DNA of 64,000 bases from Selaginella moellendorffii (GCF_000143415.4 NW_003314407.1:1-64000); one strand, 5' to 3'; counted from the first letter of the stretch, positions 9,031 to 19,891 are shown. Numbers and translations: made by a program. The notes: generated from the letters alone by a model not told the origin.

Positions 9031-10344
9031 GGCGTGGTGATGGTTTGGAATATGAGGACACTCATATTTCGGTGGTCATGGACTCTCAGTGGGGAGACTG
9101 GTTTGGGCACACCGCCAAGCGAGGGATGCCTCGGAGTCGTGATGCACGGTTAGATTGCTTAGTGTGAAAGCTCAGCATATCTAACTTGAACGCTTTGGTG
9201 CAAGTGGCACCAAGGTCGTGGTGAGTGAGATGGGGACACCTAATCTCAGTTGCTATGAACCCTTGGCCGTAAGGGCTGGCTTGGGTGCACCGCCAAGTGT
9301 GGGGGATGCCCCCGGGGTTATAGTCAACAACTTGGAGGTCTAGAAGACCAAGTACCTCTTGGCAACTCTGTTAAGGTGCCAAGGTGAGATCACTAGGTGA
9401 TCTTATGGCCAGATAAGGACAAGGTCCTTGGTTGGCTAAGGAATGAAGTTCCTGGTTCAAAATGTTGAAATTGAACTGTTTAAGGTGGTGTGGCTTGGTC
9501 GTGATGACCAAGTGGGAAGAGCACCTAAGGGAAATAAACTATGTCCGTGCGATGGCATAGTGAGTCCGAGGAAAGTAGTCTCTATAAGAGACCCATGGGA
9601 GGGTCACGAAGTTGGGCCGTGGATAGAGCCCATAGCAGAAGATGCTAAAGAGACATACTAGGGGTGAACATCCTCCGGACTTGGCAAAAAAGAGTCTTTG
9701 CTATGGAACCGAAACAATACCTCAAGGAGGGAGGTAGAGATTCGATGTTGCTTGGTGCAACAATCAACGGATAGGAGCAAAAGATAAGTGGCCAAGATAG
9801 GGCCGTGGAATCCCTTGGAAGGAATCCAAGTGACAAATTTAGGCGAGGAACACTAATGTGTTGGACGCTAACAAGTTGCGGGAAAGGAAGTGTGTTTCCA
9901 AGGAGGGATTCCGAAATGCTCCGATTTGGCGAAAGTGGAAGCTCCAAGGGAGGGAGCGGTAAGGTAGCCAAATGATAGGGCCATGAACAGCCCTAGCACA
10001 AAGTATGATAACTGGAACTTTGGCACGAAATAGAAGAGAGGATGATGGTGCCCTCGAGTAGAGAACTTCCTAGGATGGGAAGTGGAGTTGCACAAAAAGG
10101 TGCAAGGCAAGGTGTCGGAGACACCTAGGAAATTGACTCCAAGAAGTCAAAATTCAAAGTTCCAAAGTGCAAAGGTTATATCGATGGAAATCAAGACTAC
10201 TCGAGAAGGAGTAGTGGGATTGACTTAGAGAAGGGTCTCTAAGAGGTTTAGCGAGGACTAAACCAATAAAAGGAGAGAACCACTACATGTGGTCCAATCC
10301 GTCTCTAAGTTGGAGAGACTACCCTCCTTAGAGGATAGGCAAGG

Positions 10345-10475
10345 CATGGTGAGCCTTTGGTGTCAAACCATGGAGGCATATGCAAAAGGCATGGTGAGCC
10401 TTCAATGTCAAACCATTGACGAATATGGAGAAGGCATGGTGAGCCTTCAATGTCAAACCATTGACAAATATTGGC
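10345..10475 (+). repeat. Short tandem units in LARD-1 internal 3' end
   Basis: GGCATGGTGAGCCTT followed by TGTCAAACCAT recurs three times at spacings of about 54 bp. The other LARD-1 copies (28,345 and 51,970) have a single unit, so this is a local expansion. Confidence 0.8.
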
Positions 10476-10562
10476 TAGGTGCCAAGGATGGAAATGGTAA
10501 CACACGCGAGTGTTACTTTACAAAATGGTTTACCGTTCGATGAGGACATCGAACTTCGTCTA

Positions 10563-10575
10563 TGGGTGGTGGAGT
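10563..10575 (+). other. Polypurine-like tract of LARD-1
   Basis: TGGGTGGTGGAGT immediately precedes the 3' LTR and is the expected plus-strand priming position. The same sequence precedes the LTRs at 28,490 and 52,116. Confidence 0.7.
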
Positions 10576-12564
10576 TGTGAGACACAAAATCCCTAGGCCC
10601 CAAAGTGGAGCTGGAAGGGCGCCACATGGTAGTGGCCGAAGCGAGAGCCAAACGAGCGTAACACATTTGGACCAAAAGCTCCGACTTGAAAAGTCAAGAG
10701 CGGGAGTGGAACTCCCAACGAAGTGCTCGAAGAACGAGCACGAAGCGAGCAAAAGGCGAGGCTCCAAAAAGGGACCCAAAAGGGCCAACACATGACACGT
10801 AGGAGTCCGAGATAGACCCGAGTTGGAGTCCGAAGTGGAGTCCGAGATGGACCCGAGTTGGAGTCCGAAGTGGAGTCCGAGATGGACCCGAGTTGGAGTC
10901 CGAAGTGGAGTCCGAGATGGACCCGAGTTGGAGTCCGAAGTGGAGTCCGAGATGGACCCGAGATGGAGTCCGAGAAGGAGTCCGAAGTGGAGTCCGAGGT
11001 GGACCGGAGATGGACCCGAGAAGGAGTCCGAAGTGGAGTCCGAGGTGGACCGGAGATGGACCCGAGTTGGAGTCCGAAGTGGAGTCCGAGATGGACCCGA
11101 GATGGAGTCCGAGATGGAGTCCGAGATGGAGTCCGAGGTGGACCCGAGATGGAGTCCGAGAAGGAGTCCGAAGTGGAGTCCGAGGTGGACCCGAGATGGA
11201 CCCGAGTTGGAGTCCGAAGTGGAGTCCGAGATGGACCCGAGATGGAGTCCGAGATGGAGTCCGAGATGGAGTCCGAGGTGGACCCGAGATGGACCCGAAA
11301 TGGAGTCCGAGATGGAGTCCAAGATGGACCCGAGATGGAGTCCGAGATGGAGTCTGAGATGGAGTCCGAGATGGAGTCCGAGATGGAGTCCGAAGTCGAG
11401 ACCGAGACCGGGACCAAGACCGAGACCAAGACCAAGACCGAGATCGGGACCGAGACCGAGACTGAGGCCGAGGCCGAGACCGAGCCCGAGCCCGAGTCCG
11501 AGTCCGAGTCCGAGTCCGAGTCCGAGTCCGAGTCCGAGTCCGAGTCCGAGTCCGAGTCCGGAGCCTGAGAGGGTGAAAGCCCAAAGCGTTCGTCTCCCAG
11601 ACCCTAGGGGGTTTGGTGAGCTCCAAAAGTATAGTAGAGGGAGGACTGCAGTGGAGCCAGTTTGGCCAGGAAAGGCCAGTTTGGCCCAGGAAGGCCGGAC
11701 CCAGTGTTGGGTGATGAGCTGCCCACTGGGAAGTCCAAGACTAGAGTGAACACGGACCGACAAGCGGGGTAGCTTGGTGAAGTGTTCAAGAGCCGGCTCT
11801 AGTTTCCCCGGGAGATCGACTGGCCGATGCTCCCAGTCCAAGTGTGGGTGGCACTACCTACTTGGATACCAGGCGTGGCTCAACGGAACCTCGCTCTAAG
11901 CCCATGGCTAGAGCACCTAAGGGCAGAAGGCGAGGAGAGTACCCAGGTGGCTTGCGTAAGGCCACGGTGTTCCGAAATGTTGCCCCAAAGGCCCAGACCA
12001 TGGAAAGGAAGAGGAGCAGTCCTCTGGGGTAGTGACCAAGGACACAATCGTGTGGTGAGGAAGTCCCAGAGGACCGTGGGACTTAGTGGTCGGGCCTGTG
12101 GGTCTCGATCAAGTGGCAGTGTTGGCAAACACGGCCAGGGGCAGAAAGGGACTTAGTGGGGATTGACAGAGGGATATTGGGGAAGGCTATTCCCCTTGTC
12201 GGTGGGCATCCTAAGGGTGCTAAGGAGTGGATCTCAGGTGACCACTCACGGATGGTTTGCCTAGTCTTGGAGAGCCAAGACTGTGATGCAAGTGGTAATG
12301 GACTACCAGTGTGGCAAAGGTGATTGGGCATGGCCTTAGCGTAACGGGCTGGCATGTCGGTGGTACCTTTGAGTGTCGGTCATGGGATCAGACACGTGGA
12401 GCACTTGGACCAAGTGCAAATGTTGAGTGGCATAGATGCCATTCTCGGGGCTAGCAAGTCCCAAGTCCTGGATTGGACTTATGGAGGTTGTGAATGAGAC
12501 TCCTCCAAGCGGTCGGAGGTGTGGTTAAGTGACTAAAGTAGAATGGAAAATTTAGTTGCGTACA
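10576..12564 (+). repeat. LARD-1 3' LTR
   Basis: Near-identical to the 5' LTR. It is 30 bp longer through minisatellite expansion (array about 10,803-11,560), with only a few substitutions elsewhere. It is followed by TSD GTATG. Confidence 0.92.
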
Positions 12565-12569
12565 GTATG
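12565..12569 (+). other. Target-site duplication GTATG (right) of LARD-1
   Basis: Matches 4464-4468. After it the LINE reading resumes in phase with the zinc-finger sequence before the insertion. Confidence 0.92.
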
Positions 12570-13270
12570 GCGACAGATCTTCAAGGCGACGCAGGAACTA
12601 GGAGACATTCCAGAGTTCAAGGCTCGGAGTGGGGATATCCTCCACTGGTTTGAGGGAGCTAGAGGTCCAGCCATTGGTCCATCTTGGAGGCGTATTCGCT
12701 GTTATGGACAACATGGATGGAACATGCGAGTCCGATGGGATGCATTAGGGGCTGAAGTCGGGATGTCAGTCTGGGAGGCAATGGGCCACAAGCGATGGTC
12801 CATCTAGAGGGCGACTGGAGTGCAGGCACTCTAGGAGGCAGGGAACCATTGCTGCTTTGATGGGCAACAAGCAAGGATATCAGGGGTGGTGGCATCATGG
12901 TGGAGACTCACTCTTGCAGCGGTGCGGCTTCATTACACCATCCTGAAGGAGCGGGTGAAACCAAGGCAGCTAGAGGAGTGGCAGTCCAGGTGGCTCCCAT
13001 GCTTCGGCAGATTGGTAGGTGGTGAGATTCGCTGGCAATGGCGCCCCCCAGACTCTGTTCTATGTTCAACTCGTGGGGGAGACTTGGACATCGACATGAT
13101 TTGATCAAGACAACCATGTCCACTTCTACTCCAGGACTAGGTCCCACTGTGACACAAGAGGATCACGTAGAGCAGCTCATTGAGAGGGCGGCACACCCAG
13201 TTTTTGTATTAGTCCCATTGGGACATGGGGAATGTACATACATGTTCAGCAATCTCACCGGATACCGCAG
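12570..13270 (+). pseudogene. LINE ORF2 C-terminus and 3' region, second part
   Basis: Continues the LINE interrupted at 4464. The reading WRQIFKATQELGDIP joins the zinc-binding domain exactly where plant LINE ORF2 proteins have a conserved Trp. Further stretches (WFEGARGPAIGPSWRR, VRWDALGAEVGMSVWEA) are punctuated by stops near 12,806 and 12,832. A later open piece (WWRLTLAAVRLHY, then KPRQLEEWQSRWLP) may be the distal C-terminus in another frame. The element ends in a telomere-like tail. Confidence 0.65.
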
Positions 13271-13329
13271 GGTGTCTTTGATCCTAAACGCCTAAACACA
13301 CCTAAACCCTAAACCCTAAACCTAAACCC
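13271..13329 (+). repeat. Telomere-like 3' tail of the LINE
   Basis: GGTGTCTTTGATCCTAAACG grades into CCTAAACACACCTAAACCC and then CCCTAAA units. This replaces the poly(A) tail usual for plant LINEs and abuts unrelated sequence at 13,330. Confidence 0.85.
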
Positions 13330-14169
13330 GTATGACACTTTTTTTTCTTGCTTTGTATGGAGGTTTTTGTCCCTGGCTCGTCCATGCATTATTGCTTGCA
13401 ACCTTGCTCCAAAGTTCACATCTAACCCTCTTCTATGGTGGTTCATCATCATCTTCTTCTTCTTTTCATGATGAGGAAAGACTCTTGTCTTGAATTTCAT
13501 CACTTGTCACTTTTTGTCTCACTATTATCCTCTTCATTATCATTGTGTTGTACCTTGTCTTCATTGTCCTCACTCTCCTAATCATTGGACGTTGATGTTA
13601 ATGAGGATGTATCGCTTAATGTATATTTATCATCAACAACCTAATCAACCTTATGTCTGTAGTTGGAGAGGTCATGGAATGGATGCTCCAATTCTTCTAT
13701 TTCCCTCTGATCAAAAAGTCTCTTAGTTAGAATCCTATTGTTGACTGTCCACAACAGCAATGCCCTTGACAAGGTTAGTCTGTCCTTGAGGATTCCATAA
13801 GCAGTGAAGGTTGTATCAATTCCTTCTCTGCAAACTGTATTGTAGTTGACAGAATAAACTCTAAGTTTCCTAATGAATGTCTTTTGAAGCTCTATATAAA
13901 TGGCCCTCCTTCCCTATTCATGTCTTTGTTAGGAATGTCCTCTTCTTTGATGACAATCCTATAGACTAATGGACTGTTTGGGTTGGTAAGATCCACCAAC
14001 ACTAGATCATCATCTTGTATCTCTAATGTCCACTTTTGTGGTTGTGTGGAGTTGCAGCCTCTTTTCACTCTGATGGACTCATATAGAAGTGTTTTAGATT
14101 GCTGGGCCGAGAAACATGAAAGAACTTATTAGAATTACTCAAAATATTTTTGAAATGGGAGAGAATGGA

Positions 14170-14765
14170 TCCTAGTGTGAGGCCTCATGCTAAGTGAAAG
14201 GGGTAATGGAAGTAATTCTATAGGAGGTTAATAGCATGAGAACTCAAGAATGGATGGGGTGTATGAAAGGGGTAGTGGAGGTAATTCTATAGGAGGTTAT
14301 TAGCATAAAGCCTCACACTTAGAAATGGATGGGATGTGTTTGCCAATTCCTTGATAATAATATTACTTGTCCCATGGACAGATGTTCAAGCAAGATTACC
14401 ATCGAGAAACTAGACAAACCAAAATCTTTTTAGCACTTTAGCATAGCATGCTAATCCTTAAGCATGAGTCCAGTCACAATGTGCTGATGGAGATTACTAG
14501 CATGAAGCCTCACACTTAGATTGCTTGTGATATTTTTCCCAGTTTCTTAATGACAATCTTATTCACTTATGCAATAAACATGCATGCAAAGGAGATTGGT
14601 GTCGAGAAACTAGGCTAGAGGAGGTGGGTGGGCTTTTTTTCTTGGTGTGAGGCCTCACACTAATGTTTTTGTGTGAGGTTGGACACCATCCATTTGTAGA
14701 TTGGATTAAGGTATTATGGAGGGATGAAGTCATTTTCTTGGCATGAGGCCTCATGCTATTCATTT
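14170..14765. repeat. Cluster of AGGCCT-centred palindromes, copy 1
   Basis: Includes perfect 16-bp palindromes GTGTGAGGCCTCACAC (near 14,645) and GCATGAGGCCTCATGC (near 14,740). Hybrid or decayed forms occur near 14,176, 14,303 and 14,505. They recur in the paralogous segment at 31,395-31,970. About 1 kb either side contains no recognisable gene. Confidence 0.8.
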
Positions 14766-15165
14766 GTATGCATTTGTTTCTTACTACTTTAGGTGTCTAG
14801 GTGAGTAATCTTACTCGCCAATTCATCTTTGGGGTAAATGTTCAAACAAGATTGCTCCCCAAACACTTGCAAGACTGGGGAAACAGTGGAAGGTTGTACG
14901 TTTAGATGTTTGCTTAGCCATTGCCATATTTGTAGTGTCATTTTTATTCCACTTTAAGGTTCACAAGTTACACACTTTATTTCTATTCCTATCTATAGTG
15001 CCTAAGGAAACTGTTTGAAGGCAGCTAGGAAAAGCTCTTTGCAATGCGTTGGCTCACTAGAATGAACAAACCAAGCTAGGGGATCCTAGAAGTGCTACCT
15101 TAGAAGGATGCCATCGAGAATTTCCCTAATCTCTCCCTTCTCTCTAATCTCGTGAGAGGCTAGCT

Positions 15166-15603
15166 TTGGTGTTGAGCGAAACTGATGCTGTCCAAGTCCG
15201 AGTGTGTGGATCTCATCACTTCTGCGACCAATTCCTCACAGGCGATCGATGCCCATTCCCGGATCGAGATCGCCCAGAAGCAAATGCTGCCTGGCGATTG
15301 CTGCTACCTCTCCAATCTCGTCATCCTTCGGTATGGCAAGCTGGGCAAGATCCAGCGCGCGCGAGCAGTGTTTGACTCCATGGAGCGATGCGATTGCCAC
15401 TTGTGGGTCATTATGTTCTTGGCACACGCCCAAGAAGGGCATCTCGCCACTACCAAGGATCGAGGCAAGGTTACTGCTGCATGGTGGATTTCTTGGGGCA
15501 AGCTGGGTGTGTGGAAGAGGCCGAGGAACTTGTGAGGAGCATGCCTTACAAGCCAGTTTCAGTGGATTGGATGTGCTTGCTGGGAGCAAAGTCTAGAAAT
15601 TGA
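15166..15603 (+). pseudogene. PPR (PLS/E-type) gene fragment, copy 1
   Basis: Pentatricopeptide-repeat proteins bind organelle RNA. Visible repeat signatures: LSNLVILRYGKLGKIQRARA then VFDSM then WVIMFLAHAQEGH, and in another frame CCMVDFLGQAGCVEEAEELV with RSMPYKPVSVDW, the E-domain-proximal part of plant editing factors. A large middle part is missing and the two parts are in different frames, so this is not functional. It is preserved almost identically at 32,379-32,816 and 57,115-57,548, always just upstream of the MOT1 fragment. Confidence 0.8.
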
Positions 15604-15792
15604 GGACAAAGATCTCATGGTGTTGTGCTAGAACAAGCTTTAAGTGTAGATTCTAGGAATTCTACTAGCAAATAGTAGCAATTTTGTTTGAAACTAGTGT
15701 GAGTGTAGATTCTGTGTCCTCGTGATTAAAGAGGGTATTCTTTGACAGATCATCATGTATGATTAAAGAAAAAATTCTTTGCTCATTTCCAA

Positions 15793-15828
15793 TATAGTCC
15801 AAAAGCTGGCTCCTGTACTTTACCAAGC
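15793..15828. other. 36-bp micro-inversion upstream of MOT1 copy 1
   Basis: This 36-bp stretch is the exact reverse complement of the corresponding sequence in copy 2 (33,011-33,046). Copy 3 has the copy-2 orientation with a short gap. The inversion removes the TATATAAAT motif that copies 2 and 3 carry ahead of MOT1. Confidence 0.9.
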
Positions 15829-15862
15829 ATAAATTTAGGGTTCTTGGAGGTCAGTGTCGCAG

Positions 15863-16903
15863 TGATGGCACAGGGCTGCGCGGCAATCTCCAGTGCAGGC
15901 GGCTATGGCAGGAGCTCAGCGGCTCGCTGGGCGACCTGGGCACATTCATCCCGATCGTCATGGCTGTAGCTCTCGTCAATGGCATGGATCTTGGTCTCTC
16001 ATTGCCACGGGCATCTACAACGTTCTCACCAGCGTGCTCTTTGGCGTGCCAATGCCTGTCCAGCCCATGAAATCCATCGCGGCGGTGGCCTTCACCGAAT
16101 CCAAGCATCTCAGTGTGGATGAGATCATGGCCGCGGGGATCACTGTGTCTGTGATCGTGTTTGTGCTTGGAACCACGGGCTTGATCACGGGTCGTGGCTT
16201 GGATCGTGCCATTGCCGGTGGTTCGTGGCATCCAGCTTGCGCATGGGCTCTTTCGCGGTCAAGGCTGTCAAGTACGTGATGAAGGATCAAAATCTCTCTA
16301 GGGACAAGGCAATGGGTGATCGACCATGGCTGGGCTTGGATGGAATTCTCCTCGCAGTGATTTGCTTCGCATTCATCGTGCTGGTGAATGGATCTGGCGA
16401 GGGCTACGAGTACTTCGTGACGAACAGTGAAGGTGATCGTCATCACGATGATCATGAAGAGCACCGTGAAGAACATCAAGCGAGATCGTCAAAGCTCGTG
16501 AAGTTTTTCCAGAGGATCCCGACTGCCTTGGCAGTGTTCGTGCTCGGGATCATCCTGGCGTTCGTGAGGAGGCCACACATTCTCAAGGAGCTCCAGTTTG
16601 GCCCGGCCACGCCACGGATCACTCGAATCTCTTTCCACGACTGGAAGACGGTTTGTGAGAGCCGCCATCCCGCAGCTCCCTCTCACTATCCTCAACTCGG
16701 TGGTGGCGGTTTGCAAGCTCTCGAGCGATCTCTTCCCGGCCAAGAAGGACTCCGTGACTCCGACCAAAGTCTCGGTGAGCGTGGGGCTCATGAACTTGGT
16801 GGGCTGCTGGTTTGGAGCTCTCCCGGTTTGCCATGGCGCTGGAGGACTGGCCGGGCAGTATCGTTTCGGAGCCACGAGTGGGGTAGCGGTGGCAAGCTTG
16901 TGT
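15863..16903 (+). pseudogene. MOT1 (SULTR5) molybdate transporter pseudogene, copy 1
   Basis: MOT1 proteins are membrane transporters moving molybdate. Family signatures seen in successive frames: GLRGNLQ, ELSGSLGDLGTFIPIV, FGVPMPVQPMKSIAAVAFTE, IMAAGITVS, FAVKAVKYVM, DRPWLGLDGILLAV, IPTALAVFVLGIILAFVR, then RAAIPQLPLTILNSVVAVCK, SSDLFPAK and NLVGCWFGALPVCHGAGGLA. It has no start codon and several frameshifts: a 4-bp deletion after GMDLG, one before the FAVKAVKY segment, and one after DWKT. It is truncated at 16,903 before the last transmembrane segments. Confidence 0.88.
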
Positions 16904-17235
16904 TGACCCGGTTTATGGTCTCGGCCATCAAAGGGGAGAGTGTAGATTCGTTGGCAATGAAGTCTTTTGAGTTTTTGTACTTCGAGAAAAGCTTCATGAA
17001 TGAAGTTAGCTCCGTATTGAGCTACGTACTCCGAACTTGAGTCTTCATTCTTTAGATCCATTGGTTAGCTCCGTTTTGAGCTATATGCTTCGTTTAAGCT
17101 CATGGATATTAAGGGTCTAGAGGGGCATTCTCCTAGAGGGGAGAATGTTACGATCCTTAAGAGCCTGGGGGTGGTTTACTATATATAGTGACCTATGGTA
17201 GGGTGGTTTAGGCTTTTGCTCCCTTGTTTGTTACA
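16904..17235 (+). mobile_element. LTR retrotransposon 3'-end fragment with ~90-bp LTR
   Basis: After the break in MOT1, about 240 bp of internal sequence leads to a purine tract (AGAGGGGAGAA, 17,135-17,145). A 90-bp terminal unit follows (17,146-17,235) that starts TGTTACGATCC, ends GTTTGTTACA, and contains TATATATA. The form suggests the 3' end of an element with a very short LTR, like the copia element at 19,892. No second LTR or target duplication was found. Confidence 0.5.
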
Positions 17236-17480
17236 GCCAGAGCCACAATCCACCCCCGCCAACTCTTTGCTCCATCTGCAAGAACTATTTGCCACCTCTA
17301 AATACTTCAATCTGAAGAAAACTGTATATATACCCAATGGAGCGGGTTTGTGGTGTCTTCACTCGCGGGTTTGACAGCTGAGGTGTTGCAGATCAACAAA
17401 GCTTGAAGTTTATACCGAGCGGAGTGAAGTCTATGCTCGCACAACCTTTTGTGGATAACAGCGGAGGCATGCTGGTGGTT
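17236..17480. other. No recognisable feature
   Basis: Unassigned sequence between the LTR fragment and the minus-strand F-box remnant. I see no coding or repeat signal. Confidence 0.4.
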
Positions 17481-17649
17481 TCTCACTATCCAAGAGGATA
17501 TAACAACATCAAGCATAGAACCTGGGTGCAGTGCATCGCCGATAAGATTGCAGCTGTTTTCTGAATGTATTTTTCATTTCAACGATTATAAGTCAGTCTC
17601 CGGACTCTCCATCCAGAAAACATCTTCTGAATTTTGCTCGCGTAAGACT

Positions 17650-18870
17650 GTGATGTTGAAGTGTGAAATCATCAGCCACATCAAGCTCCTGTGAAATCAT
17701 CAGCCACATCGGCTGTCTGCACGAATCACAGACGTCAGAAAAATCTGAAGATTGCGAGCACTTCAGTACCTATAGTAAGTGATGCAATGCGCATAACAGT
17801 TCCATGTCTTGTTCCAACGCTGTACTTTCAGTTTCTTTTGCTGACAGCCAAGACAGTCCTGCTTGAAGCGCTGTTCGCAGGCCATAGCTGAGGAGCACTT
17901 GACTCCTTCCTCAACAGCAAAACGCATTTCAGACATTGCAAAAACAAGAAAAACAAGTACCTGAAACAGATGACTCCCTTATCGTAAAGCTTCGGAGTCT
18001 CAACAGCACTGCAATCTCGACAAGTAAAGCCAACAGCCAGCGGGAATGCCACTTACCGGACTCTCTCGAGTCGGACTGCATAATTCAGGTCCGAGCAGTG
18101 AAGGCAAACTTTCACCCATGAGATATAACGCTGCCAGAGGTCACGCAGCACCTTCCAGATTTTCATCCCAGTGACTCCGTCATCCAAACACACACCTTCC
18201 AGGTCGTACAGATTCAATCTGCCGTGAAGCTTTGGCAGAAGTGAGGCAGATAGGAAATCTGCACGATTCGCAAAAGCGGAGCTTAGCACTTCCATAGAAT
18301 ACGCACCAGTCGCGCAGCGTAAGCTCTCGTATAAGAGGACACAGCTTAGAGGAGCTGTAAATCCTGTGTTCCCACCATGCATCCAAGGCTTGAATCAGAA
18401 ACGTGTATCTGTTCGTGAAATATAAAACGCGAGTGCTTCGAGACGACAGTAGCGTGCTGTGCTTATGCACCAGCCATCTGCAAAATTCAACGTTTAAGCA
18501 AGGAAAACAAAATTTCCAGAAAATAGTATAGTCAGGAGGCACGTACCTTGGTAAGTTGGCTTGACTTGAGCCGACGAATTTCTCCCACAGACAGTCTGAT
18601 GAACACAGAGCGTACCAGTGCTTGCAAACTTGTCTTGATGAAGATAAGTCTCTCGCCATCATTGACATAAAGACACCTCGTCTGGGATAGAGGAGATTGG
18701 ACTCTGGTTGGAGCTCCCAGTTGCGCCCAGTCGAGTTTGTGCGAGTGTTGCACAGACTCGTCCTTGAGCTTTTTTTCTTCTGGAGTGTGTAAAGAAAGCC
18801 ACAAGAGTGACCACAGAGCCCGCCGCTTCTGATCCTGGTGAATTTCAACAAACGAAAATGTGATGCCCGG
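17650..18870 (-). pseudogene. F-box protein gene remnant
   Basis: Reading the minus strand, SPISSIPDEVSL (about 18,690) and, one frame away, ARDLSSSRQVCKHWYALCSS then DCLWEKF form a complete F-box split by a small indel. F-box proteins recruit targets to SCF ubiquitin ligases. A GTACGT...TTTGCAG intron-like segment of about 70 bp follows (near 18,476-18,547). Further downstream are KLHGRLNLYDLEGVCLDDG and a Cys pattern, VCLHCSDLNYAV and GFTCRDC, that could be a zinc ribbon. The subfamily is not recognised. Frameshift and in-frame stops argue for a pseudogene, though mis-modelled introns could explain part of this. Confidence 0.5.
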
Positions 18871-19886
18871 ACTCGGGATCTCTTTCTCAGGAACTCCCCG
18901 AGGATTGCATTCCTTACCGCTGCTCGCATCCGACTTTCTCCCACTTGCCAGTCACGGACCATCTTCCGACAGACGTAGTCTTCACATTAACTTGCTTTCA
19001 AGAAGGCCCGGTACAGCTGGAAGTAGAACTTGTACACAGGCCAACCTGCAGAGACGTAGAACAAAAGAAAGAATACCAGATGAATTCCATCAGCAGCAGT
19101 GTTGGTGACCCAGACTCGGTACGTTTTACCTCCATTCCTGCATAAGGAGTGAACGATTTGAACAGACTTGTCAAGCAACGGCTTCGTTTCTTCACTTCGA
19201 GCGTTGGAACCCGTTTCATTAGAGCCGCCGGTGTTCCTGTCTAAGGATAAACACTATTGACAGGATAAACACTAGTGACAGTGAAAACCATTCAGCAGCA
19301 TGTACAGAGATCACCTACCTGGTCGAGGGTAAAACTGTGATATGTGGACCTGTGGGAACGTGTACTCTCGTATTAGTTCCATGATCCTGTCAAAATCCTC
19401 TGATGTTTCTCCTGACAAGGATAAAAGCTCAATAAGATACAATCTTTTTCATGCATGCGAGTGTACCTGGAAATCCACAGATAATATCTGTAGCGATATG
19501 AATCTCCGGGACTAGTTTTTCTAAACTCGGCAAACGTGTACTCCCTCTTCCCCTGAAGAACACAGAAAACGGCTTATAGAGACAAAACAATCACCCAGAA
19601 CATTGGTACCTCCAACACCGAGTCCCTTCCAGATTGAACCAGAACATGAAGGAACGAATACACGCAAGGGTGACAGCCATTTCCTCCAGATGCTGTAAGA
19701 TGTAGATTCGGAGCATTGTACTTCTGTCTATGAGGAAGCGCGGCAACTAAAGCATGTAGAAGCGCTGGTATATTTGCTCCAATGTATGTTAATTCCCATT
19801 AACATAGAAAAACTCTCGTCCTGTAGTGCAAAGAAAGAAATAAATAAATAAAAAATGCTAGCTTGAAACAGATAACCATAACCGTA

Positions 19887-19891
19887 AGCTC
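19887..19891. other. Target-site duplication AGCTC (left) of copia element
   Basis: AGCTC is repeated at 24,159-24,163 on the other side of the element. Confidence 0.92.

Larger units (their letters stand above)
6443..10562 (+). other. LARD-1 internal region, non-coding
   Basis: About 4.1 kb with only short chance frames in all six readings. No gag, protease, integrase or RT motif is visible. Notable contents are the hairpin cluster at 8918-9030 and two copies of a CCGCCAAG-containing hairpin near 9,110-9,140 and 9,283-9,315. Near 10,340-10,470 there are three near-identical 50-60 bp units containing GGCATGGTGAGCCTT. Confidence 0.8.
4469..12564 (+). mobile_element. LARD-1: complete 8.1-kb non-coding LTR retrotransposon derivative
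   Basis: Two LTRs of about 1.96 and 1.99 kb begin TGTGAGACAC and end GCGTACA. They bracket an internal region of 4.15 kb and are flanked by the 5-bp duplication GTATG. A primer binding site for initiator-Met tRNA follows the 5' LTR and a purine-rich tract precedes the 3' LTR. The internal region has no reading frame resembling gag or pol, so the element must use proteins from another element (a large retrotransposon derivative). The LTRs differ at only a handful of sites plus minisatellite length, so the insertion is young. Related fragments recur at 28,147, 36,425-44,182, 48,067-53,859 and 60,474-64,000. Confidence 0.88.
13330..16903 (+). repeat. Segmental duplication, copy 1
   Basis: Collinear and nearly identical with 30,534-34,109, including intergenic DNA, a PPR fragment and a MOT1 fragment. 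Its left edge is a telomeric tract. Its right edge falls within the MOT1 sequence, where an LTR fragment begins. A third, shorter copy is at 56,946-58,565. Confidence 0.92.
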
